A DNA stretch of 64,000 nucleotides from Spirochaetota bacterium (lineage in GTDB: Bacteria > Spirochaetota > UBA4802 > UBA5550): contig JAFGBT010000045.1 in assembly GCA_016933025.1 (NCBI GenBank), positions 1-64,000 on the forward strand. The letters run 5' to 3'. The notes beneath the pieces are model-generated. The model had not been told where the DNA came from. It saw only the letters and a list, made by a program, of their open reading frames with translations, and searched no databases. The translations under genes were made by a program, and so were the position numbers. Of the stretch, positions 42,767-50,891 are shown in pieces (positions within the stretch are counted from its first letter, which is position 1; every line of letters starts with the position of its first letter).

Positions 42767-42912
42767 AATAGGGGTTGTTCCAAAGCGGCCTCGATACGAA
42801 TTTCGCAGCGATTATCGAGTAATTTATTGCTGAAAGCGGTATAATCGTATCGAGATAAGCGTCATGCAACTGCGAAATTCACTCGGCAAGCGCTTTAGGG
42901 ACAGCCCCTATT
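42767..42912. repeat. palindromic mobile-like element after the DUF1554 gene
   Basis: Imperfect terminal inverted repeats of about 21 bp (AATAGGGGTTGTTCCAAAGC at the left, complement of CGCTTTAGGGACAGCCCCTA at the right) enclose inner inverted segments (CTCGATACG against CGTATCGAG, GAATTTCGCAG against CTGCGAAATTC). The whole can fold into a long cruciform or RNA hairpin. It carries no gene and resembles a MITE or a REP-type unit. No second copy is in the window. Confidence 0.6.
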
Positions 42913-42994
42913 GTTGCTGTCCCCAAAGTCTATTGCACCCGACCGAACACCGCTTCGACAAGCTTAGTGCAACGCTTGCAGGTGCGAATCGGGG

Positions 42995-45766
42995 TTATCG
43001 TATCCATAGCGCCCCGTAGTCGTATGCATTTGCCTCTGTGGTGCCCGTCCAGTAGGGCTTGTTCAGATATGGAGTTACACCTCCTCCTCCGCCCCAGAAA
43101 CTTCCGGACCAGCAGTTGTTATACCACCATGCAGTATAACCGTATGAATATGAACAATTGCCGCCGGTAAATGCGTCATGGTCCGCGTTATGTGCCGAAA
43201 GCGGAACACCGTTATGGGTCGCGTACAGTCCGGGGAGAGAGCCGCCGGCAACTATCACAGGGTTCGACATGTTTATGGCGTAGTAGCTATCCGGGTCGAG
43301 TGAAAACGTGAATGTCGCCCTGTGCGTGATGTCGAGCGGACCGGTTCCCACCTCGGCGCGCAACGTGGTGCCTATGGAGTTCCAGTATTTGACGCCGCAC
43401 AGGTAGCTGAAATTGCCTAACCCGTCAAAATATCCGTCAGGACTAAATCCGCCATTTACAGCCTCGTCCCAGGTTGGAGCCGGAGGGGCGATCCCCTCTG
43501 CATGGCTCATAACGAGCGTCCAGCCGCCGCCGTCATACGTCATGTCACAGTACACAAGAATTGCCGGATCGCTGGCTTCTGGCTTGATATAGTATCTGCC
43601 GTCACCTGTGCTTCCTTCGTAGCGGTAGTAAGGCACCACGGGACGCCGGTAGGCCTCACAGGATACCGCGTATGTGCCGTCAGACCAGCTGCGCCCCGGG
43701 CCTGACGTAGCAATAACATAACTTTCACATATGCCTTCATTGCAATGTCCCGAAAGGCAATCTGTGCCTGACGAGCAAATCTTGCCGTCAGAGCACGGTT
43801 TGCCCTCTCCCACGCAGGAGCCGCCGCAGTCCACGTCCGACTCCGTGTGCGACCCCTCGTTGTTGTGTGTGCTGTCGGAGCAGGTGGGGAACTGGCAGAA
43901 GCCGCCCGAGCAGACATTGCTGATGCAGTCGGAAGCCGTGACGCAGTGCAGTGTGGCGGCGCAGTCCGGGCAGGTGCCTCCACCGCAATCGATATCGGTT
44001 TCATTGCCGTTTGTTACGCCGTCATCGCACTCGAATGGACCGCAGGTCCCATTTGGCAAGCAAACGCCGTGTATACAGTCGCTGCCGACGAGGCACGCTG
44101 TCCCTATCGGGCAGGCTTTGCCCTCTGCCACGCAGGAGCCGCCGCAATCAGGCCCTGTTTCAGTGTGCGCCCCTTCGCTGTTGGCCTTCGTGTCAGTGCA
44201 GGTGGGGAACTGGCAGATGCCGCCCGTGCAGACATTGCTGATGCAGTCGGAAGCCGTGCCGCAGTGCAGCGTGGCGGCGCAGTCCGGGCATGTGCCTCCA
44301 CCGCAGTCCACGTCGGACTCCGCTCCGTTCTGGATGTCGTCGTCGCACTCGGGGGGAGCGCAGATGCCGCCCGCGCACACGCCGCTCGCGCAGTCTTCCG
44401 CCGCGCCGCAGGACATGCCGTTGCCGCATTTCGGGCAGGAGCCGCCGCAGTTCACGTCTGTCTCATCGCCGTCGCGGCAGGCGTTGTCGCACGCGATTTC
44501 CGCCACGGTCAACGTCAGGCTGTAGGTGTTTGTCACGCCGTTCTGCGCGCGCACCACTACGCCGATCTCCGTGGTCGCGCCGTCCGGGAGCGAAATCTGC
44601 CCCGACCAGGCGCCGGAGTCGACATCGGCGCCGTTGACCGTGATTGCGGCGTTCGTGTCCTCGGCGACCGGCCTGACGCTCGTTCCCGTGATGCCGCAGA
44701 GGGACGCGGCCGTATAGGCGAATACCGTATTGGAGAATTCCGGCGTAAACACAAAGGATGGGTCGACCGAGAGGCTCGTGAGATAGGCGTTGCCAGATCC
44801 CGCGCCGGTCACGGTGACCGTGAAGTCGCGCGTAGAATCGTCGCAGGCGGTGACGCGATAGGTGATGGGGGCGCGGAAATCGTTCTCCGTTGCGCCGCTC
44901 TCCTGGTTCACGCCGCCTACCGTAACCAGCTTGCCCGTTGTCGTGAACATGGGGGTCAGGTCGGTAACGTCCGTTCCCGGCGGCACATCAACCGTGATGG
45001 TCCCCAGGTCGTTATCGATGAGGCCGGGTATGCCCAGTATGGAAAACGATGTGAAGTCCTTCACTGAAGAGGTTTCCATGTTCACCGTGACCGTGTAGTC
45101 GGTCCACGTCGAGTCGGCTGCGTGAACGCGGTAGGTCACGGGCGAGATGAAATCGTTGACCGATATCCCGCTCGTCTGGTCGGTGCCGCCGACGGTTACG
45201 CGCGCGCCGGTGGTCGAGAAATACGCCTTCAGCGTAGAGACATTTCCCGTGCAGGGGAGCGCCACCTCGATGGTTTTCGCGGTCTCGTTGATTACGCCCG
45301 CGGCGTCGGGATCGCTGAAAGAAAACGATGTCAGCTGCTTAGCGGAAGCGGACGCGCGCGTCACCGTCACCGTGTACACGGCCGTTGATCCGTTTTCCGC
45401 CCATACGGTATAGAGAAGGGGATGCGTGAAATTGTTTCTCGTGATTGAATTGTACTGGGTGGCCTCGTCGACGCTTACCCGCGCCCCGGTCGTGATGAAT
45501 AACGCGGCCATCGACGTGATATCTGCCGAATAGGGAACGACCACATGAATGGTTTTGGCGTCCTCGTCTATTACACCGCAGGCGACATGGTCCACTATCA
45601 TGAACATGGTTATCGCCTTTGCCGATGATTTGGGCTGGGTTACGGGAATCAGGGTAGTCCCGCGGGGTACATTGGCGCACCATAAAAAGGAAAGCATGAG
45701 GCAGATGCATAACGCGGATAGTGGTATAATGGAAAAGTGAATGCGATAAGTCTTTGTATCTTTCAT
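42995..45766 (-). CDS. large modular surface lipoprotein with fibrinogen-like C-terminus
   Basis: The protein has 923 residues from ATG 45766. A signal sequence ends at Cys 30 (LSFLWC; a loose, spirochaete-style lipobox). Four sandwich repeats follow, each with a YTVTVT-like strand at its end (DUF5018/cadherin-like type, residues ~45-450). Five Cys-rich repeats come next (CRDGDETDVNCGG, CDDDIQNGAESDVDCGG and so on, ~450-705). The C-terminal ~200 residues include VYCDMTYDGGGWTLVMS and AWWYNNCWSGSFWGGG, the hallmarks of fibrinogen-related domains that bind carbohydrates or matrix. It is probably displayed on the cell surface for adhesion. The upstream gap exceeds 600 bp, so it has its own promoter. 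Confidence 0.8.
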   Translation of the reverse strand: MKDTKTYRIHFSIIPLSALCICLMLSFLWCANVPRGTTLIPVTQPKSSAKAITMFMIVDHVACGVIDEDAKTIHVVVPYSADITSMAALFITTGARVSVDEATQYNSITRNNFTHPLLYTVWAENGSTAVYTVTVTRASASAKQLTSFSFSDPDAAGVINETAKTIEVALPCTGNVSTLKAYFSTTGARVTVGGTDQTSGISVNDFISPVTYRVHAADSTWTDYTVTVNMETSSVKDFTSFSILGIPGLIDNDLGTITVDVPPGTDVTDLTPMFTTTGKLVTVGGVNQESGATENDFRAPITYRVTACDDSTRDFTVTVTGAGSGNAYLTSLSVDPSFVFTPEFSNTVFAYTAASLCGITGTSVRPVAEDTNAAITVNGADVDSGAWSGQISLPDGATTEIGVVVRAQNGVTNTYSLTLTVAEIACDNACRDGDETDVNCGGSCPKCGNGMSCGAAEDCASGVCAGGICAPPECDDDIQNGAESDVDCGGGTCPDCAATLHCGTASDCISNVCTGGICQFPTCTDTKANSEGAHTETGPDCGGSCVAEGKACPIGTACLVGSDCIHGVCLPNGTCGPFECDDGVTNGNETDIDCGGGTCPDCAATLHCVTASDCISNVCSGGFCQFPTCSDSTHNNEGSHTESDVDCGGSCVGEGKPCSDGKICSSGTDCLSGHCNEGICESYVIATSGPGRSWSDGTYAVSCEAYRRPVVPYYRYEGSTGDGRYYIKPEASDPAILVYCDMTYDGGGWTLVMSHAEGIAPPAPTWDEAVNGGFSPDGYFDGLGNFSYLCGVKYWNSIGTTLRAEVGTGPLDITHRATFTFSLDPDSYYAINMSNPVIVAGGSLPGLYATHNGVPLSAHNADHDAFTGGNCSYSYGYTAWWYNNCWSGSFWGGGGGVTPYLNKPYWTGTTEANAYDYGALWIR
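43883..44305. repeat. pair of near-identical 105-bp direct repeats inside the surface protein gene
   Basis: Segments 43883-43987 and 44201-44305 differ at about five positions by eye and are 318 bp apart, an exact multiple of three (106 residues). They encode the same stretch of the Cys-rich region (CATAS-type, with DCISNVCTGGICQFPTC). This indicates a recent in-frame duplication of a ~318-bp unit. Confidence 0.75.
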
Positions 45767-46452
45767 TTTAATACCCGCTCCTTCTGTGTCGCTGGCAGAC
45801 AAAGTGAAAATGAATTGAGAAAATTGGGAACGTTTTTACCCGGCTGTTAATGGTTGTATTTCGTCAGCATTTTGGCCGCACTAATGATTATTTTATTAAT
45901 TATGATCATTTATCTCTGAAATGTCAAGCCAAATTTCAAATAACGATACTGCGCATTGTTAGCTGTGGTTAAGAAACCTGCCCGGGGCCTTTTACTTGAT
46001 TCAACGGGGACAATGGGATTGCAATACCGGCGGTTATGCGGTATAGAGTATCTTGTCCTCCTTCTTTCAATCTCACCCGCCCGTGCCTGTTTTAATTGAT
46101 GGTAACGGCAATAGTTCAAATGACACGGGTATGGTTGAGTCGGCAGCGTCATGACAGTTGAGGGCATGGCCATGAATAATGAAGGCGCTCTGGCGATAAG
46201 GACTGAGAGATATTACCCTATTGGGAGCGATAGTTATCGGTAACCGAGGTGCTTTGGCACCAATAGTTTTAGGGAATCAGTACATATTAAGCATATATGT
46301 CTCTAGTTCATCAAAAAGCCCTACATAAGTGAAGGAACGGGTCTTATCGTCGACCTTGATCAATACTATTTTCTTGACAAAAACCTGAGATTGATGACTG
46401 ATATATAAAAACAAAATACATTCCTGGACGCGAATTATCGGTTAATAAACAC
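45767..46452. other. 686-bp intergenic region between divergent surface protein and receptor genes
   Basis: No convincing gene is present on either strand. It is AT-rich near 45800-45930. It contains a near-palindrome GCGATAGTTATCGGT (46227-46241) that matches the operator candidate at 27705 in the opposite orientation, and a small hairpin GGTGC-TTTG-GCACC (46248-46261). A TTGACA at 46374-46379 is a possible -35 for the receptor gene, but a good -10 at normal spacing is not obvious. Confidence 0.45.
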
Positions 46453-48558
46453 ATGAAGGCACTCTCCCTATATATCATGACATCATGTGTCTTGGTGATG
46501 TCCGCGCCGTCATACCTGAATGCCTTTGCCGCGGTAACCCTCGATGAGCGGCTTGCCCTGAAGAACATCAGCGGTGCCGTCGATTATCTTGAGGATCCTG
46601 AAAAGAAACTGGCCTTCAATGCTGTCAAAAATGACGCCTCGCTTGCCTGGAAGGCGCACGGGGGAGATTATATTAATTTCGGGTACACCAGGTCGCGGTA
46701 CTGGTTCCGATTTGCAGCGGATAATCGCGTCAATCGCAAGCTCACCTGGCTCCTGGAGATTGATGACCCGCTGATCGACTTCATCGAGCTGTACGTACCA
46801 GATGATTACGGGCGGTACGTGGCCAGGGAGACCGGCGATCACCTGCCGTTTGACAGCAGGGACCTCAGGGAGGTGACCTTTATTTATAAAATTGACCAGC
46901 AGCCCGGGACGTCGGTGTACTACCTGCGGATCGATTCCCTGGATGCGGTGAACTTCAGCCTCAACATGCTTTCCTACGACTCCTACGTGGACCGCCTGCA
47001 TAACGATCTGCCGATCTACTGGATTTTTTTCGGCCTGATGCTCGTAATGGCAGTGTATAATCTGTTCTTTTTTATCTCTTCCAGGGAGCTGGGGTATTTT
47101 TACCTGAGCTGCTTTATCATCGCCTACGCTATGTTCGAGTTCAGCTTCAAGGGACTCGCGTTCCAGTATCTGTGGCCCAACGCCACATGGTGGGCCAGCC
47201 GCGCCAGTCCGTTTTTCGCCTGCGGGATAATCGTGTGGGTTTCGGTCTTCCTGTTTGATTTCGTGCAGCAGCAGAGAACATACCGATATTATAAGCCGAT
47301 CAGAAACGCTATATTGATGGTTGTGGTGGTGTCGTTGCTGCTCGCGGCTTTTTCATTGTTTGGCGATATCCAGCTCGCCTTACTGCTGATATTTGTTTTC
47401 GCGATCGGAAATGTCATCGTGGAGGTCGTGGTCGGTATTTTCCTCGGTTTTTTTTACAGGCCCCGTTCACGACAGGCGCGTATAGGACTCCTGGCTTTTT
47501 CGGTCTTCGCCGTATCGGTGCCGATCACCATTCTGAGCCTGACCGGGGATCTGCCATGGAACCTGTACACCCGCTGGTCTCTTCAGGTGGGCACGTCCGT
47601 GGCGGTGGTTCTCCTTTCGTTCGGCATCACCGACAAGATAAACACCATGAAGAACATAATCAGAGTGGGGGAAAAAAGGTACCGGCACCTGGTCGAGAGC
47701 ACCAACGACATCATATTCACGCTCGACGAGAAGAACAAAATCCTGGGCATAAACAGCGCGGTCAAAAGGCACCTGGGGTTCAGGGTGGACGATCTGGTGA
47801 GCAAATCCTTTCTTGACCTGATTGAAGAGCCGTCGCCCAAGAAGAGCGATATCGCACGCCAGATCGTGCTCGATTATATTGACGATCTGAAGAAGAACAG
47901 AAAAAAGAGGGTGCAGTTCAACGCCTCGATGATCGACAAGTACAGCCACGAGCCGAAGGAGTTCACGATCAGCCTTGAATACACGGGCGGCGGGGACACC
48001 GGGTACGCGGTCCTCGGGAAGGCCTCGCCGGTGATCGACGACGCGCTCGCGCCATTCCTGGTGACCGAGCACTTTTTCTACAGCGTTAATAATTATCTCG
48101 GTAACGCCGAGCTGATGAGCCAGCGGCTGGTCAGAAGCCTTCACAGCCTCGCGCCGCTGCCCGTGGTGACGGACATGCGGGTAGCGCTCCGCGAAGCCAT
48201 CATAAACGCAATCGAGCACGGGAACCTCCGCCTCACCTTCGAGGAAAAGACCCGTCTGCAGATCACCGGAAAGTATTTCGATCTCATCAAGGAACGACAG
48301 ATGGACCCCCTGTGTAACAGGAGAAAGGTCTGCGTCGAGTACTCCCTGAGCGAGGAGCGGGTGATATATACGATTTCCGATGAAGGGGATGGTTTCGACC
48401 ATCGCGCGATGCTGAAGGCTGAACCGGGAAACCCGGCCTCTTTAGAACTAGAACACGGACGCGGCCTCATGATGATCAAGGATGCCTTTGATGCCGTGAC
48501 ATATAATGAGAAAGGCAACAGCATGACTCTGGTGAAGTATCTCAAGAAGTCGGGATAG
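46453..48558 (+). CDS. 7TM-DISM receptor with PAS and RsbW-type ATPase domains, copy 1
   Basis: The protein has 701 residues. A signal peptide (residues ~1-27) is followed by a periplasmic DISMED2-type beta domain (~30-165, FGYTRSRYWFRFAADN), a seven-helix membrane bundle (~185-400), a PAS domain (~415-520, STNDIIFTLDEKNKILGINSA) and a C-terminal GHKL ATPase domain. The N box is ALREAIINAIEHGNL, G1 is DEGDGFDH and G2 is EHGRGLMMI. There is no dimerisation/phosphoacceptor domain, so it more likely acts as an RsbW-type switch on a sigma factor antagonist than as a histidine kinase. A paralogue follows 93 bp later. Confidence 0.85.
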   Translation: MKALSLYIMTSCVLVMSAPSYLNAFAAVTLDERLALKNISGAVDYLEDPEKKLAFNAVKNDASLAWKAHGGDYINFGYTRSRYWFRFAADNRVNRKLTWLLEIDDPLIDFIELYVPDDYGRYVARETGDHLPFDSRDLREVTFIYKIDQQPGTSVYYLRIDSLDAVNFSLNMLSYDSYVDRLHNDLPIYWIFFGLMLVMAVYNLFFFISSRELGYFYLSCFIIAYAMFEFSFKGLAFQYLWPNATWWASRASPFFACGIIVWVSVFLFDFVQQQRTYRYYKPIRNAILMVVVVSLLLAAFSLFGDIQLALLLIFVFAIGNVIVEVVVGIFLGFFYRPRSRQARIGLLAFSVFAVSVPITILSLTGDLPWNLYTRWSLQVGTSVAVVLLSFGITDKINTMKNIIRVGEKRYRHLVESTNDIIFTLDEKNKILGINSAVKRHLGFRVDDLVSKSFLDLIEEPSPKKSDIARQIVLDYIDDLKKNRKKRVQFNASMIDKYSHEPKEFTISLEYTGGGDTGYAVLGKASPVIDDALAPFLVTEHFFYSVNNYLGNAELMSQRLVRSLHSLAPLPVVTDMRVALREAIINAIEHGNLRLTFEEKTRLQITGKYFDLIKERQMDPLCNRRKVCVEYSLSEERVIYTISDEGDGFDHRAMLKAEPGNPASLELEHGRGLMMIKDAFDAVTYNEKGNSMTLVKYLKKSG

Positions 48559-48600
48559 AGATGTTTCCCTCTACCGTCATTCCAATTATTTTCTTAGTTC

Positions 48601-48629
48601 TTGACAAAATCCCACTTTTGCTATATTGA
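48601..48629 (+). promoter_or_regulatory. possible promoter of the second receptor gene
   Basis: A perfect TTGACA (48601-48606) is followed by TATTGA (48624-48629) at 17 bp, or by TATATT at 15 bp. It lies 23-51 bp upstream of the start at 48652, so the second receptor probably has its own promoter. Confidence 0.45.
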
Positions 48630-48651
48630 TTTATTGACAAGCGGTTCCATA

Positions 48652-50790
48652 ATGAAAAAGACTTCCACTGGGTCATGTGCTGCAGGTATTCGGGAAATTC
48701 TCATCTTTACCGTTCTGTTATTTTCCCTCCCGCTCACGCTTGTCGCTGCCGTGCCGATCGACGAGTCCCTCGAGTTTAAAAACATAAGCGGTGAAATCGA
48801 GTATATCGAAGATGCCGGGAAGAAACTCGCGTTCAGGGACGTTGTCGGTGGCGCCCTGAAATGGGAAAAGTCGAAGCGAAATTATGTTAATTTCGGCTAT
48901 TCGAAGTCGCAGTTCTGGTTCCGCTTCACCCTGAACAATAAAACGCCGATGACAATTCCGTATCTTATCGAGATCGATTTTCCGCCGATAGACCTGATCG
49001 AGCTCTATGTGCCCGACGGGGCGGGGGGCTATCGGGTCAGGAGGACAGGAGACACTCTGCCATTCGGGTCCCGGGAAATTGCATACATCAATTATCTGTT
49101 CAGGATTTTGCAGAAGCCGGGGTCCGCGACCTTCTATATGAGAATTGATTCCGTCGATTCTGTCAATTTCAATATCAACGTCCTGTCGTATAACAAATTC
49201 CTGCGTCGGCTCTATGTCGACATGCCTATCTACTGGATCTTTTTCGGTCTGATGCTCATCATGACGCTGTACAATCTCGTCCTTTTCGTGTCGACCCGCG
49301 AAATCGGGTACCTCTTCCTGGCGTGCTTTATCGGCACGTACGCGCTGTTTGAGTTCAACTTTAAGGGGTTTGCGTCGCAGTATCTCTGGCCGAACGCCAC
49401 CTGGTGGACCAGCCACGCCAATGCGTTTCTTGTCTGCCATATCATTTTCTGGATCACTCTTTTTCTGGCTGATTTTGTCGGCTACAAGCTGCAGATGATC
49501 AAGTCGAGAAGGAGATCCATCAGGCTGATAATTGCAGGGGAGCTGGCGATCGTCGCGTATGCTTTTATCCTTTCGATAATAACGCTTTTTATTAATGTCA
49601 GGCTCGGGCTTTTTCTCACGTTCCTGCTTGCCCTCTGCAACGTCACTGGCCAGGTGGCGGTCGGCATATACATGGGCTTTTTCTTCAGGAGGCCGTCGCG
49701 CCAGGCGCGGATCGCGCTCCTCGCCTTTTTCTCTTTTATAGTATCGATACCGATCGTTATTCTTACGATGCTCGGCATTTTGCCGGCCAATTTTTTCACC
49801 CGATGGATACTGCAGTTCGGCACCTCCATGGCGGTCCTGCTCCTCTCGTTCGGCATGGCCGACAAGATCAACACCATGAAGAGCAGGATACAGATCGGCG
49901 AGAAGCGGTACCGGCACCTGGTCGAAAGCACGAAGGACATCATATTCACCCTCGACAACGCCGGAACGATACTCAGCGTGAATGGTTCGGCGAGGTCGCA
50001 CATCGGCTTCAAGCCGGAGGAGCTGGTGAACGCGAAATTTCTCGACCTGATACAGGAGACCTGGGGTAAAAAGACCGACATCGCCCGCCAGGTGGCGGCG
50101 GAATACATATCCGACCTCGTGAGCGGACGGAAACAGAGCGTCCAGTTCCGGACCACCCTCAGGGACAAGTACAGCCACGAGGCGAAGGAGCTTGCCGTGA
50201 CCCTTGAGTATCTCGGGGATAAGGAGGCAGGATATGCCATACTCGGCAAGGCCTCGGCGGTGATCGACGACGCCCTCACGCAGTTCCTCGAAACGGAACA
50301 CTATACCTATAACCTGAATAATTACCTGACCAACGCCGAATTGATGAGCCGGCGCCTGGTTCGCAATCTCTACCGGTTCGCGAACCACCAGGCGGTTACG
50401 GATATCCGGATCGCGCTCAGGGAAGTGCTGATTAACTCGATTGAGCACGGAAACCTCAACCTCTCGTTCGATGAAAAGACGAGATTGCAGATGAACGGTA
50501 ACTATTTCGACCTTATAAAGAAACGGCAGGCCGACCCGGTCTTCAGGGACAAGAAGGTGCGCGTTGATTATTTACTGAGTGAGGAGCGCGTGGTTTACAC
50601 AATCACCGATGAAGGCGAGGGGTTCGATTATTCGGCCATGCTGGCTGCCGACAGCGGCGATCCTGCCAGACTGGAGCTCGAGCACGGGAGGGGCCTGATA
50701 TTTGCCAGGAGCGCCTTTGACGAGGTCCGGTTCAATGATAAAGGGAACCAGATCATTCTGGTGAAATATTTCGGGACGCAAGCATGCTAA
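48652..50790 (+). CDS. 7TM-DISM receptor with PAS and RsbW-type ATPase domains, copy 2
   Basis: The protein has 712 residues from ATG 48652, with the same plan as the neighbour: signal peptide, DISMED2-type domain (FGYSKSQFWFRFTLNN), seven-helix bundle, PAS (STKDIIFTLDNAGTILSVNG), and ATPase domain with ALREVLINSIEHGNL, TDEGEGFDY and EHGRGLIFA. The two proteins are similar along their whole length and are clearly a tandem duplication, with the extracellular sensor parts more divergent than the ATPase parts. This suggests two related but distinct signals feeding the same type of output. Confidence 0.85.
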   Translation: MKKTSTGSCAAGIREILIFTVLLFSLPLTLVAAVPIDESLEFKNISGEIEYIEDAGKKLAFRDVVGGALKWEKSKRNYVNFGYSKSQFWFRFTLNNKTPMTIPYLIEIDFPPIDLIELYVPDGAGGYRVRRTGDTLPFGSREIAYINYLFRILQKPGSATFYMRIDSVDSVNFNINVLSYNKFLRRLYVDMPIYWIFFGLMLIMTLYNLVLFVSTREIGYLFLACFIGTYALFEFNFKGFASQYLWPNATWWTSHANAFLVCHIIFWITLFLADFVGYKLQMIKSRRRSIRLIIAGELAIVAYAFILSIITLFINVRLGLFLTFLLALCNVTGQVAVGIYMGFFFRRPSRQARIALLAFFSFIVSIPIVILTMLGILPANFFTRWILQFGTSMAVLLLSFGMADKINTMKSRIQIGEKRYRHLVESTKDIIFTLDNAGTILSVNGSARSHIGFKPEELVNAKFLDLIQETWGKKTDIARQVAAEYISDLVSGRKQSVQFRTTLRDKYSHEAKELAVTLEYLGDKEAGYAILGKASAVIDDALTQFLETEHYTYNLNNYLTNAELMSRRLVRNLYRFANHQAVTDIRIALREVLINSIEHGNLNLSFDEKTRLQMNGNYFDLIKKRQADPVFRDKKVRVDYLLSEERVVYTITDEGEGFDYSAMLAADSGDPARLELEHGRGLIFARSAFDEVRFNDKGNQIILVKYFGTQAC

Positions 50791-50824
50791 CGGGGCAGTT
50801 CAAAACTCCCGTGCAGCGCACCCC

Positions 50825-50842
50825 GCCCCCCCACAGGGGGGC
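50825..50842. terminator. C6/G6 hairpin between convergent genes
   Basis: Six C, ACA and six G form a stem of six to seven GC pairs in the 100-bp gap between convergent genes. No T-run follows on the plus strand, so it is either a weak bidirectional terminator or an unrelated hairpin. Confidence 0.3.
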
Positions 50843-50891
50843 TCGGCACCTATTATAAAATTTAACACGACTCTCCTGAATTTTTTGCTTA

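Noticed and set aside
43731..45067. Long plus-strand frames opposite the surface lipoprotein gene
   Set aside because: They are shadows of repeats in the minus-strand gene, with no start signal and biased composition.
45910..46173. 87-residue frame in the gap before the receptor genes
   Set aside because: No ribosome-binding site, no domain and unusual composition.
48718..50448. 576-residue minus-strand frame opposite the second receptor gene
   Set aside because: It is an antisense shadow of a well-supported gene and has no recognisable domain.
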